A DNA stretch of 8,081 bases from Pseudomonadota bacterium. Its GTDB lineage: Bacteria > Desulfobacterota > Desulfobacteria > Desulfobacterales > Desulfobacteraceae. The stretch spans positions 1 to 8,081 of the forward strand of contig JAHIVS010000631.1 in NCBI GenBank assembly GCA_018816605.1, read 5' to 3'. Position numbers and translations under genes: made by a program. Shown here one piece after another: positions 1 through 7,369 of the stretch; the first letter of the stretch is position 1; the number at the start of each line of letters is the position of its first letter. The notes beneath the pieces were generated by a model that had not been told where the DNA came from, did not search any database, and was given only the letters and a program-made list of their open reading frames with translations.

Positions 1-297
1 CCTGCCCTGATGAAAGTATACCCCGGGCAATAATTTTAAGGCCTCGCCCAAGTTCGAAGCATTATATTTCTCAATCTGGGCACCGGAAACCTCTGAAATG
101 GTAGTAGGGCCTTCTTTTCCTTCGTGCTCTGCAGTGACCAGAACCTCTCCCAATTGATACACTTGGTATCTTTCTTCCCCTGTTTTTTCTTGGGTTGCAG
201 TCGCCGGATTCGGCACTGAGACAAGGTACATCGGAACCGTTAACATGATGAAAAAAAGAAATTTATTTGATAGACGTAAATTAAAGCAAAATGCCAT
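1..297 (-). CDS. TonB-dependent outer-membrane receptor, N-terminal part (runs off left edge)
   Basis: The reading frame is open from an ATG at 297 to the window edge and gives 99 residues. A ribosome binding site GGAGAGG (302-308) sits 4 bases upstream of this ATG and supports the start; Met18 or Met23 are alternatives. Residues 1 to about 35 form a signal peptide with a long hydrophobic core (FLFFIMLTVPMYLV) and a probable cleavage after an Ala-Thr-Ala region. Residues 50-56 (GEVLVTA) resemble a TonB box. From about residue 65 comes the start of the plug domain, with TTISEVSGAQIEKYNASNL and then EALKLLPGV, the wording typical of TonB receptors. Family members take up siderophores, cobalamin or other bulky ligands through a 22-strand barrel using TonB-ExbBD energy. 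The barrel is outside the window, so the ligand cannot be named. The gene is divergent from the efflux operon, about 350 bp away. No clear Fur box or cobalamin riboswitch is visible upstream. Confidence 0.88.
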   Translation of the reverse strand, partial: MAFCFNLRLSNKFLFFIMLTVPMYLVSVPNPATATQEKTGEERYQVYQLGEVLVTAEHEGKEGPTTISEVSGAQIEKYNASNLGEALKLLPGVYFHQGR

Positions 298-588
298 TTA
301 TCCTCTCCACTGATTAATCCAACGCTGTGATTTGTTCTTAACAACAAGCCCTATGCTGCATCAAAAACCATATTGAGCAAGTAATTGAAATCGAGCAGAC
401 CTACCAAGATTATTGGCATGAATCAAATACATAATAGCTATAAAAACAGCTGACAAGATAGAAATTACGAATCTGTCTGTCATCTTTTATGCTGAAGACT
501 GACGGGAAAAAATAATCTGCCCCAGGGTTCTGCCGTCGGCATACCCCTGGGAAGGCTGGTAAAAAAAGCAGCATGGCAGTTATAAATG
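298..588. other. Intergenic region between the receptor gene and the efflux operon
   Basis: This stretch separates two divergent genes. It holds the receptor's ribosome binding site at its left end and a strong hairpin at 521-551. I see no convincing promoter for the receptor gene, no tRNA and no recognisable riboswitch. A minus-strand frame at 410-604 starts inside the MarR operator and looks like a chance frame. Confidence 0.6.
521..551. repeat. Two-tier hairpin in the intergenic region
   Basis: CCCAGGG (521-527) pairs perfectly with CCCTGGG (545-551). Inside it TGCC (531-534) pairs with GGCA (538-541) around a GTC loop, leaving a small internal loop between the stems. On the plus strand an A-run follows. 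On the minus strand six T follow only about 10 bases after the stem, so it is not a textbook intrinsic terminator in either direction. It could be part of a small RNA or a weak terminator of minus-strand transcription. Confidence 0.5.
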
Positions 589-640
589 TCAGTTGACAAT
601 GCAACTGACCCTGTTTATATTCGGTTGCATTGTCAACTGA
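589..640. promoter_or_regulatory. Paired MarR-type operators in a 17-bp inverted repeat
   Basis: Bases 589-605 and 624-640 are perfect 17-bp inverted copies separated by 18 bp. Each arm also lies in its own palindrome. The left one is CAGTTGACAATGCAACTG (590-607), with perfect 6-bp arms around a 6-bp centre. The right one is CGGTTGCATTGTCAACTG (622-639), with one arm mismatch. The centres are 32 bp apart, about three helical turns, so two dimers would sit on the same face of the DNA. The TTG...CAA palindrome form fits MarR-family operators. The left site covers the -35 box and the right site covers the predicted transcription start and touches the ribosome binding site. Autorepression by the adjacent MarR protein is the natural inference. 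Confidence 0.85.
593..621 (+). promoter_or_regulatory. Sigma70 promoter of the MarR-adaptor-RND operon
   Basis: A consensus -35 TTGACA (593-598), a 17-bp spacer and a -10 TATATT (616-621, one mismatch) lie in front of the MarR gene. Transcription should start near 628, giving a leader of about 22 bases. The promoter is embedded in the paired operators, so an unrepressed strong promoter shut by its own regulator is likely. Confidence 0.82.
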
Positions 641-649
641 GGGGGGATT

Positions 650-1129
650 ATGTTTAAAACCTTTGCACTAGAATCCATGGGACGGCGGATTAATCTTTTG
701 TTTCGACTCACCATGATGTACGCCAGAAATGCGTCTAAGACAATGGGGGTGGGGGCTGGGGATTATGCCATTTTATTTATTCTGTACATGGAAGATGGCC
801 TGAGCCAGGATGAATTGTCCAAACGCATGCGGGTGAACAAATCCTATACGGCCCGGGCCGTGGCACAGTTGGAAAAAATGGGCATGGTCAAGCGGGAAAC
901 AGATCCCCATGAACACCGGATCAAACGGGTTTTTCTGGGGGACAATGGCCGGGAACTGCAAGCTGATTTTATCGGGGGAGCAAAAAACTGGCATGATATC
1001 CTGGTCAAGGATATCGCCCCTGAGGATCTGGCAATTATCCGGGCTGGCCTGGACAAAATGCTGGCCAATGCAGAATCCGCCCTTGGTCTGACAGATATCG
1101 GCAATGACTTCAATAGGAAATCCATATGA
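650..1129 (+). CDS. MarR-family winged-helix transcriptional regulator
   Basis: This 159-residue protein has the normal MarR length. An N-terminal helix (about 10-30) and the C-terminal helices (about 104-145) would form the dimer interface. The winged helix-turn-helix spans about 36-100: GLSQDELSKRMRV (50-62) is the first helix of the motif, NKSYTARAVAQLEKMGMV (63-80) the recognition helix, and residues 81-97 the wing, where DPHEHR (85-90) occupies the place of the DxRDxR signature. The ATG at 650 follows a G-rich binding site (GAGGGG, 639-644) and lies about 22 bases after the predicted transcription start. The protein probably represses its own operon through the two palindromes at 589-640 and is released by a ligand, possibly a pump substrate. 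Its last codons overlap the adaptor gene by ATGA, so translation of the two is coupled. Confidence 0.93.
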   Translation: MFKTFALESMGRRINLLFRLTMMYARNASKTMGVGAGDYAILFILYMEDGLSQDELSKRMRVNKSYTARAVAQLEKMGMVKRETDPHEHRIKRVFLGDNGRELQADFIGGAKNWHDILVKDIAPEDLAIIRAGLDKMLANAESALGLTDIGNDFNRKSI

Positions 1130-2481
1130 AAAATTATAAGAAACTGGTCATCCTCATCCCTGTGATCATCGGGCTTGCTCTGTTTTTGGTCATGAAAACC
1201 TATAAAAAAGCGCCGGTGCGTCTGGAAAATCAGGAGCGGGTGCAGGCTGTGCGGGTGATTGCACTTGAAAAAACACAAGTGATCCCCAGGAGCACAGGCT
1301 ATGGATATGTCAGGGCCGACCGGACCTGGCAGGCCATTGGCGAGGTCAGCGGCCAGGTGGTGTTTATGGATGAAATGATTAAAAAAGGTCATTTTATCAC
1401 CAAAGGGGACCTGCTTTTGCAAATCGACACAAGGTCCTATGGTCTTGCAGAAAGCCGGGGGGTGGCCCAGGTCATGAATTTGGATGCCCGGCTCACGGAG
1501 TTGGAGCAGTCAAAGAAAAACACCCAGCATCTGCTGATCATCGAGAAAAAGGCCTTGGCAATCGCCTCCCAGGAATTGGAGCGAAAGCGAAAGCTCTATG
1601 AGAAACAGTTTATTTCTGCCTCGGACATGGAAAAAGAGGAGACCAGTTTCCTGGCCCGGCAGACCGCGGTGAACAACCTTGAAAATATATTGAAACTGAT
1701 CCCCACCCAGAAAAAGGCCCTGGTGGCCCAGAGAAAATCAGGGGAATCCTCAGTGGAAGAACTTCGGCTGGATGTGAGTAAAACCCAGATCCGGGCACCC
1801 TTTAACGGCAGAATTTCCAAGGTTAATATTGAAAAAAAACAGTTTGCCCCTGCCGGCAGCATTCTGCTGGAGGCCGAGAGTATCGACCGGGCAGAGATTC
1901 CGGTTCAGCTGACCCCCCAGGCATTTTGTAAACTTTTACCACGGAACAACACCCAGGCCTTTGAGCAGGTGCCGGATATTGAAACCATCCGGCGGGCCAT
2001 GGGTATTTCAGCCAAGGTCAGACTTCCCCTTGAACACGACCGGGTTATTGAGTGGGAGGGACTATTTTCCAGGACCGGGGAGGCCATGGATCCTGCCACA
2101 GGCACCCTGACCTTTTTTATTACGGTTGATACCCCCTATGGGGGGCTGATTCCCGGCAAACGTCCACCGCTGGCCACCGGCATGTATGTGGAGGTTGAGC
2201 TTTGCGGTAAACCCCTTGAGGATCGATATGTTCTGCCCAGAAGCGCAGTCCATGGTAATACAATTTATATCTGTACCCCTGAAAACCGTCTGGAAGTCAG
2301 ACCGGTGATTGTGGAGGTGACCCTGGGTGATATCGCTGTCATCGCCCAGGGGATAGAGGACAACGAGCAGGTGGTGCTCACGGATCTGGTCCCGGCAATA
2401 CAGGGGATGAAACTGTTGCCTGAAATTGATGGTAAAAAGCAAAGGGAACTCAAACGCCAGGCAGCAGGGGGGAGCATCTGA
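1126..2481 (+). CDS. RND efflux periplasmic adaptor (membrane fusion protein)
   Basis: This 451-residue adaptor would link the inner-membrane pump to an outer-membrane channel. Residues 7-24 form one N-terminal membrane segment. There is no lipobox cysteine, so it is a membrane-anchored and not a lipid-anchored type. Residues about 70-105 make the first half of the lipoyl hairpin (GEVSGQVVFMDEMIKKGHF, then GDLLLQID). A long charged coiled-coil hairpin runs about 108-215. The lipoyl fold is completed at about 214-252 (TQIRAPFNGRISKVN). A beta-barrel (about 253-365, with TGMYVEVEL) and a membrane-proximal domain (about 366-435) follow. The hairpin is long enough to reach a TolC-like channel. 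The start overlaps the MarR stop by 4 bases and has AGGAAA at 1115-1120. The permease begins 1 bp after the stop, so both should be made together. Confidence 0.93.
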   Translation: MKNYKKLVILIPVIIGLALFLVMKTYKKAPVRLENQERVQAVRVIALEKTQVIPRSTGYGYVRADRTWQAIGEVSGQVVFMDEMIKKGHFITKGDLLLQIDTRSYGLAESRGVAQVMNLDARLTELEQSKKNTQHLLIIEKKALAIASQELERKRKLYEKQFISASDMEKEETSFLARQTAVNNLENILKLIPTQKKALVAQRKSGESSVEELRLDVSKTQIRAPFNGRISKVNIEKKQFAPAGSILLEAESIDRAEIPVQLTPQAFCKLLPRNNTQAFEQVPDIETIRRAMGISAKVRLPLEHDRVIEWEGLFSRTGEAMDPATGTLTFFITVDTPYGGLIPGKRPPLATGMYVEVELCGKPLEDRYVLPRSAVHGNTIYICTPENRLEVRPVIVEVTLGDIAVIAQGIEDNEQVVLTDLVPAIQGMKLLPEIDGKKQRELKRQAAGGSI

Positions 2482-2482
2482 T

Positions 2483-5400
2483 ATGAACCCATTTAAGGCA
2501 ATGGTGGCCTATATGAGTGCCCATCCCACGGCCGCCAATCTGCTCATGGTGCTGTTTTTAGCTCTGGGCGCCATATCTGCCGGAGATCTCAAGCGCGAGA
2601 CCTTTCCGGATTTCAGTGTGAATGCCGTTGAGATTACCGCGGTGTATCCCGGGGCCACGGCCGAAGATGTGGAAGCCTCCATATGCCGCCGTATGGAAGA
2701 TGCCATTGACAGTGTCAGCCATATTGCCGAGGTCAAAAGCACGGCCATGGAAAACAGGGCCCGTGTGGTGGTGGAAATGGTTGAACAGGGCGATATCATC
2801 CAGTTTTTCAATGATATCAAGACTGAGGTTGAAGCCATCAGTGATTTCCCCGAATCTGTGGAGGATGTGATCGTACGCCGCATCAACCGAACAGATCCGG
2901 TGGTGTCCATTGCCGTGACCGGACCCATGGACCCGGTTCATCTTAAATTTTTCTGTGAAGACCTCAAGGATCGTCTCAAACGGATTGATCTGATCTCCCA
3001 GGTGGAGATACAGGGTTTTTCAAGCCATGAGTTTCTCATGGAAATCCCATTTTATGATATGATGCGTCTGGGATTGTCCTTGGCTGATATTCAGGCGGCG
3101 GTTTCTGCCCAGAACATTGACCTGCCTGCCGGAAGCCTGAAAACCAGGGATTCTGATATATTGATTCGGTTTGCCGAGGAGCGAAAAACCATTGACGGGC
3201 TGGGGGATCTCATCGTAGTGTCCGGCAAAACCGGTGCCAGCATCCGCCTGTCAGAGATTGCCAAAATTTCTGACAGGTTTGAGTATGAAGAAGACAAAAT
3301 TCTGTTCAACGGTAAAAGGGCCGGTATCCTTCAGATTAACAAAACCAAAACCGAAGATGCCCTGGACATCATGGACGCGGTAACGGTTTTCCTGGAAAAA
3401 GAAAGGGCTATGGCCCCGCCGGGAGTCTCGTTCGAGCTCACCCAGAATGTATCCAAGATTGTCCGGGATCGTTTGGACATGCTCGTAAAAAATGCCGGCC
3501 AGGGACTGGTTCTGGTCTTCCTGGCCATGGTGCTTTTTTTTCCTTTCCGGTTTTCTTTCTGGGTGGTGATGGGCCTGCCGGTTTCCTTTGCGCTGACTTT
3601 TTTTGTCATGAAACACTTGGGCCTGTCCCTGAACATGCTGTCCATGGTGGGCCTTCTCATCGGTGTGGGGATCCTCATGGATGATGCCATTGTCATCGCA
3701 GAAAACGTGGCAGCCAACCTTGAAAAGGGAAAGAGCGGGTTCCAGGCAACGGTGGACGGTATTTCCCAGGTGGCCAACGGCGTCTTTTCTTCTTTTCTCA
3801 CCACCCTTTTTGTATTCGGGGCCCTGGCCCTGAGTATGACCGGGGATATCGGCAAAGTACTCTATGTGATTCCGGTGATTCTTATTCTGGTTCTATCGGT
3901 GAGCCTGGTGGAAGCCTTCTGTATTCTGCCCAACCATCTGGCCCATTCCCTGGGAAAAAATGGGGCAAACAATGGCAAAGCCGTAAAATCCAATGCCCTT
4001 CGGTCAAAGATTAACAGGGGTCTGGACTGGGTGCGGCAGGCCGTCCTGGGACGTCTGGTGGATCTGGCCATTGATTATCGGTATTGGTTCATGGGCTTGG
4101 TCCTGTTTACCTTTATTGTCTCCATATCCATGATTGCCGGGGGGATTCTCAAGGTACGGGCTTTCCCTGAAATAGACGGGGATGTGATCCAGGCAAGAAT
4201 TCTGTTTCCCCAGGGCACGCCCCTTTCCAAAACCACCTATTATGTGGATAAGATAGTGGCTGCCGCAGAAAAGATCAACCGGGATTTACCCCAGAACACA
4301 GATAAGGATCAGCCGGGTCAGACAGACTTGATAGAGCATATCAGCGTTCTCTACAACACCAATGTGGATGCGGGTGAAACAGGCCCCCATGTAGCCACGG
4401 TGTCCCTGGACCTTCTCAGTGCCGAAGTCAGGACCGCCACCATTGATGACATCATCCACCAATGGCGAAATCTTATCGGTAATGTTCCCGATGCCATTGC
4501 ACTGGCCTTTAAGGAACCTGCCATCGGCCCTGGGGGGCTGCCCATTGAAATCCGTCTTCAAGGCAATGATCTGGATGAACTCAAGCAGGCCTCCACCCGC
4601 CTCATTGAGTGGTTATACAAATACCAGGGGGTGTCGGACCTCTATGATGATTTAAGACCGGGCAAACCTGAAGTTCAGGTCAGCCTTAAACAGGGGGCCA
4701 AATCCCTTGGCTTTACCGCCAGAATGGTCTCAAACCAGCTTCGGGCAGCCTTTTACGGGAATACGGCCAGTGAGATGATTGTCCGGGATGAATCCTATGC
4801 GGTGAATTTGAGAATTGCCGACATGGATAGAGACAGCATCGCCCGCCTTGAAAGCTTTTATCTTTTCACCCCCAGTGGAGACCGGGTGCCTTTGAGTGCT
4901 GTGGCCACCATCAGCTCTGGCAGAGGCTATGCCGGTATCCGACGGGTGGACGGGAGTCGGACGGTTACGGTCACAGGAGACCTGGACACCACCCTGGCCA
5001 ATGCAGCCGATGTGATTGCGGACACAAAGGCCAGGTTTCTGCCCAAACTTTTAGAGGAATTTCCCGGCATCTCATTGGGTCTGGAGGGTCAGGAAAAAGA
5101 AATGAAGTCAGCCATGGGCGGGATGCTCAAGGCCCTTGGGATCGGGATATTCGGGGTGTTCTGTCTGTTGAGCTTCCAGTTTAAATCCTATCAGGAACCT
5201 TTGGTGGTCATGGTCACCATTCCCTTTGCCTTTATCGGGGTGGTCTGGGGCCATCTTTTCATGGGGATCGAAATTGCCATGCCCAGTATCATGGGGTTTA
5301 TCTCCCTTGCAGGCATTGTGGTCAACGATTCCATTCTTCTGGTGACCTTTGTCAAACAGCAGACTGCCATGGGCGAGAATGTTGTTCAGGCGGGCAAGCT

Positions 5401-5656
5401 GGCGGCAAGGCTGCGGTTTCGGGCTGTGATTCTCACCTCGGTCACCACCATAGCAGGGCTGCTGCCGTTGTTGGCGGAACGCTCCCTCCAGGCCCAGGTC
5501 CTTATCCCTCTGGCCTGCTCCATTGTGTTCGGACTCATGGTGTCCACGGTGCTGGTCTTGGTGGTGGTGCCCAGCCTTTATGCCATCCTCGGGGATTTTA
5601 ATTTGGTTTGCATGGACAACCCGGTTGAGAACAAGGCCGGGGATACAAAACAATAA
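2483..5656 (+). CDS. RND-family efflux pump, inner-membrane permease
   Basis: This 1057-residue protein has the usual length and two-fold repeat of AcrB-type pumps. I chose the ATG at 2483 over an upstream ATG at 2426 because GGGGGGAG (2467-2474) lies 8 bases before it and the upstream start would lie deep in the adaptor gene. TM1 is about 15-33, followed by the first periplasmic loop (ETFPDFSVNAVEITAVYPGA). TM2-TM6 lie about 335-480. TM7 is about 533-553, with its own periplasmic loop, and TM8-TM12 about 884-1036. The proton-relay pair Asp400-Asp401 is present in TM4 (GVGILMDDAIVIAENV). In TM10 the position of AcrB Lys940 is Asn948 (GIVVNDSILLV), a form shared by many non-AcrB RND pumps. Arg980 in RLRFRAVILTS probably matches AcrB Arg971. 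The substrate cannot be told; drug or toxic-organic efflux fits the MarR control. No outer-membrane channel gene follows. Confidence 0.94.
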   Translation: MNPFKAMVAYMSAHPTAANLLMVLFLALGAISAGDLKRETFPDFSVNAVEITAVYPGATAEDVEASICRRMEDAIDSVSHIAEVKSTAMENRARVVVEMVEQGDIIQFFNDIKTEVEAISDFPESVEDVIVRRINRTDPVVSIAVTGPMDPVHLKFFCEDLKDRLKRIDLISQVEIQGFSSHEFLMEIPFYDMMRLGLSLADIQAAVSAQNIDLPAGSLKTRDSDILIRFAEERKTIDGLGDLIVVSGKTGASIRLSEIAKISDRFEYEEDKILFNGKRAGILQINKTKTEDALDIMDAVTVFLEKERAMAPPGVSFELTQNVSKIVRDRLDMLVKNAGQGLVLVFLAMVLFFPFRFSFWVVMGLPVSFALTFFVMKHLGLSLNMLSMVGLLIGVGILMDDAIVIAENVAANLEKGKSGFQATVDGISQVANGVFSSFLTTLFVFGALALSMTGDIGKVLYVIPVILILVLSVSLVEAFCILPNHLAHSLGKNGANNGKAVKSNALRSKINRGLDWVRQAVLGRLVDLAIDYRYWFMGLVLFTFIVSISMIAGGILKVRAFPEIDGDVIQARILFPQGTPLSKTTYYVDKIVAAAEKINRDLPQNTDKDQPGQTDLIEHISVLYNTNVDAGETGPHVATVSLDLLSAEVRTATIDDIIHQWRNLIGNVPDAIALAFKEPAIGPGGLPIEIRLQGNDLDELKQASTRLIEWLYKYQGVSDLYDDLRPGKPEVQVSLKQGAKSLGFTARMVSNQLRAAFYGNTASEMIVRDESYAVNLRIADMDRDSIARLESFYLFTPSGDRVPLSAVATISSGRGYAGIRRVDGSRTVTVTGDLDTTLANAADVIADTKARFLPKLLEEFPGISLGLEGQEKEMKSAMGGMLKALGIGIFGVFCLLSFQFKSYQEPLVVMVTIPFAFIGVVWGHLFMGIEIAMPSIMGFISLAGIVVNDSILLVTFVKQQTAMGENVVQAGKLAARLRFRAVILTSVTTIAGLLPLLAERSLQAQVLIPLACSIVFGLMVSTVLVLVVVPSLYAILGDFNLVCMDNPVENKAGDTKQ

Positions 5657-5663
5657 CCCAGGT

Positions 5664-6701
5664 TTATGGATATTCCCGGGCTATCTGGGAGACAAAGTCG
5701 TTTATTTTCTGGATAACATCATTGGGCTCGGACAGGATTCGGTCCATTGTTATAAATCCATGGATCATCCCGGGAACCTGGTAAAGGTGTACCAGGTTCC
5801 CGGCCGCTTCCAGTCGTCGGGCATAGGCTTCCCCCTCATCTTTAAGCACATCGAACTGGGCTGTCACCACCAGTGCAGGGGCAAGGTTTGACAGATCTTT
5901 TTCCAATAACACGGAGACCCTTGGATTCACCCAATCAGCCTGATCCGGTAGATAACAATCCCGGAACCTTTCCATATAGGCTTGGGTGAGGTAATAGCCC
6001 TTGGCAAAGGCCCCATAGGAGGCTGTATCAAAGTCGGAGAGGTCTGTCACCGGATAGATCAGGATCTGTCCGGCAATGGAAGGGCCATTGAGTTTTCGGG
6101 CCTCAATGGTTGCTGCTGCCGCCAGGTTGGCCCCGGCACTGTCCCCTGCAATGAAAATTTTATCAGGATCACCCCCCAGCTGAGTGGCATTTTCTTTTAC
6201 CCATACCACTGCGGAATATACATCGTCTATAGCTGCCGGAAAGGGGTGTTCAGGGGCCAGCCGATAATCCACATTAACCACCACAGCATGGGTTTTTCTG
6301 GCAATGGACCGGCATGTATTGTCATGGCTGTCCAGATTCCCCAGCACCCAGCCCCCCCCATGGCAGTAGATCACAATGGGCCGATCTGTCTGGTTTGTGG
6401 CTGAATACACCCTGACCGTGATGGGCCCCGGGGTTGCCGGGATGGTTTTGTTGTAAATCGTTCTGATCCCAAGGGGCTTGGCCTGGAGTATGTTTCCCCC
6501 CTTGGCTGAAAAGGCCCTGATTTGTTCAATGGAGCGGCCTTTTTCAAACAGATCAACCCGGGCCAGCTCCAGATATTTCAGGAAAAGGGCGATTTTTACA
6601 TCCAGCCTGCCATGGGGATTGTGGCTCCAGGCGTTTATCATCAGCCCCATTCCCAGAAGAAACAAAAAAAATACGACAAGAAAAATTATCATGACCTTCA
6701 T
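5664..6701 (-). CDS. Membrane-anchored alpha/beta hydrolase, hormone-sensitive-lipase (family IV) esterase
   Basis: This 345-residue protein carries the full signature of family IV esterases (alpha/beta hydrolase fold-3). It has the oxyanion motif HGGG (114-117, in IYCHGGGWVLGN), the YRLAPEHPFPAA block (146-157), the nucleophile Ser188 in GDSAG (186-190), the acid Asp284 in FDVLKDEGE and the base His314 in HGF. It should hydrolyse short-chain acyl esters or similar small esters; the real substrate is unknown. Residues 4-23 are a strong hydrophobic segment after MK, so it is probably tethered to the inner membrane facing the periplasm, or is an uncleaved export signal. The start is supported by AAAGGAG (6706-6712), 4 bases before the ATG. 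It converges on the RND gene with a gap of 7 bp. A link with the pump, such as modifying exported compounds, is possible but not shown. Its own promoter is probably at 6944-6972. Confidence 0.93.
   Translation of the reverse strand: MKVMIIFLVVFFLFLLGMGLMINAWSHNPHGRLDVKIALFLKYLELARVDLFEKGRSIEQIRAFSAKGGNILQAKPLGIRTIYNKTIPATPGPITVRVYSATNQTDRPIVIYCHGGGWVLGNLDSHDNTCRSIARKTHAVVVNVDYRLAPEHPFPAAIDDVYSAVVWVKENATQLGGDPDKIFIAGDSAGANLAAAATIEARKLNGPSIAGQILIYPVTDLSDFDTASYGAFAKGYYLTQAYMERFRDCYLPDQADWVNPRVSVLLEKDLSNLAPALVVTAQFDVLKDEGEAYARRLEAAGNLVHLYQVPGMIHGFITMDRILSEPNDVIQKINDFVSQIAREYP
5770..5803. repeat. 14-bp perfect inverted repeat inside the esterase gene
   Basis: CCGGGAACCTGGTA (5770-5783) and TACCAGGTTCCCGG (5790-5803) are exact inverted copies with a 6-base loop. 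The repeat lies near the 3' end of the esterase coding region and encodes GNLVHLYQVPG, just before the catalytic His. No T-run follows on either strand, so it is not an intrinsic terminator. It would fold strongly in the esterase mRNA and also in any read-through RNA from the pump operon. Confidence 0.8.
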
Positions 6702-6712
6702 TGAGCTCCTTT

Positions 6713-7369
6713 CAACCTGATTTCCCGGCTGATTTATTCTAAATGGTTCTTACTAGAATGCCAGTCCCAATACAAATTTATTTTATCCGCACTCAAGGGA
6801 ATTATGGGTGGGGTCGTTCCCGGTTGGGGTCATATTTCAGGCTCTTGATACTCTTTTTTATTCCTTGTTATACCTTGCTTGAAAAAAAGGAGGTTGAAAA
6901 GTAAAGAGGAGATCAGAAAGTTGCGCTTTGTCATTTGGCTTTCAGTATAGGATGGAAGCGGTTCCTTGTCAAAAAAGTATGTGGAATGGTTTTACGACCC
7001 AAATCTGGGATATCATGCCGCAGCATACGGATAGGTGATTATATCTCTCATGCCTTTTGCTTTTTTCCAGTCGACACCCGGATACCCACCCCTGAAGTCA
7101 GAACCTGCAAAAAACTGCCTTCCTAACAAAATATTAAAAAGGACCGTATGGGTCATTCCCGGCCAGAAATGACGATCGCTGTGGCACCGCCAGAAAAAAA
7201 TAAATACTTGTACGGCTTCGGGTCATCAGTCCGGACGGCTATTACAAATGGTTTATAATGACGAGTCCAAACCCTGAAACCAATGAAAGGAATATGAAAA
7301 ACAAGGACAAAAATTGCTAAAATGACGCTGGGTATAGAATTATAAAATACAGGGGAATGATTACATTCA
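6713..7369. other. Intergenic region without a convincing gene
   Basis: The region contains the esterase's probable promoter (6944-6972, minus), a 6-bp inverted repeat ATTCTA/TAGAAT (6736-6741 and 6754-6759) near the esterase start that might be a weak operator, and a small inverted repeat GTCATT/AATGAC around 7152-7173. Frames at 6935-7126 (plus) and 7153-7380 (minus) have no good binding site and no recognisable family wording. Decayed coding sequence is possible but cannot be shown. Confidence 0.55.
6944..6972 (-). promoter_or_regulatory. Near-consensus sigma70 promoter directed at the esterase
   Basis: On the minus strand a perfect -35 TTGACA (6967-6972), a 17-bp spacer and a -10 TATACT (6944-6949) are present. 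Transcription would start near 6937 and run toward the esterase start at 6701, giving a leader of about 236 bases. The leader contains a possible 34-codon reading frame (6934 to 6830) with no separate binding site. Confidence 0.68.

Noticed and set aside
410..604. Minus-strand frame of 64 codons with a hydrophobic start
   Set aside because: It begins inside the left MarR operator and the -35 region, has no binding site, and its later residues lack any family wording.
844..1422. Long minus-strand frame across the MarR and adaptor genes
   Set aside because: It is antisense to two well-supported genes and its residue composition is that of a shadow frame.
2426..2482. Upstream ATG for the RND permease adding 19 residues
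   Set aside because: The added residues (MMVKSKGNSNARQQGGASD) overlap the adaptor gene and have no membrane or conserved character. The ATG at 2483 has a strong binding site and gives a normal pump N-terminus.
6935..7126. Plus-strand 63-codon frame, and an alternative frame reading KKYVEWFYDPNLGYHAAAYG before a stop
   Set aside because: The two frames compete, neither has a placed ribosome site, and both overlap a near-consensus promoter on the other strand. A pseudogene remnant is possible but unsupported.
7168..7327. Three copies of AATGACG (7168, 7257, 7321) as a possible repeat array or MITE remnant
   Set aside because: The copies are only 7 bp, irregularly spaced (89 and 64 bp) and without terminal repeats or target duplications. 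No CRISPR-like regular repeats exist anywhere in the window.
7355..7368. GAATG-ATTA-CATTC mini-hairpin just after the small basic gene
   Set aside because: A 5-bp stem without a following T-run on the minus strand is too weak to call a terminator.
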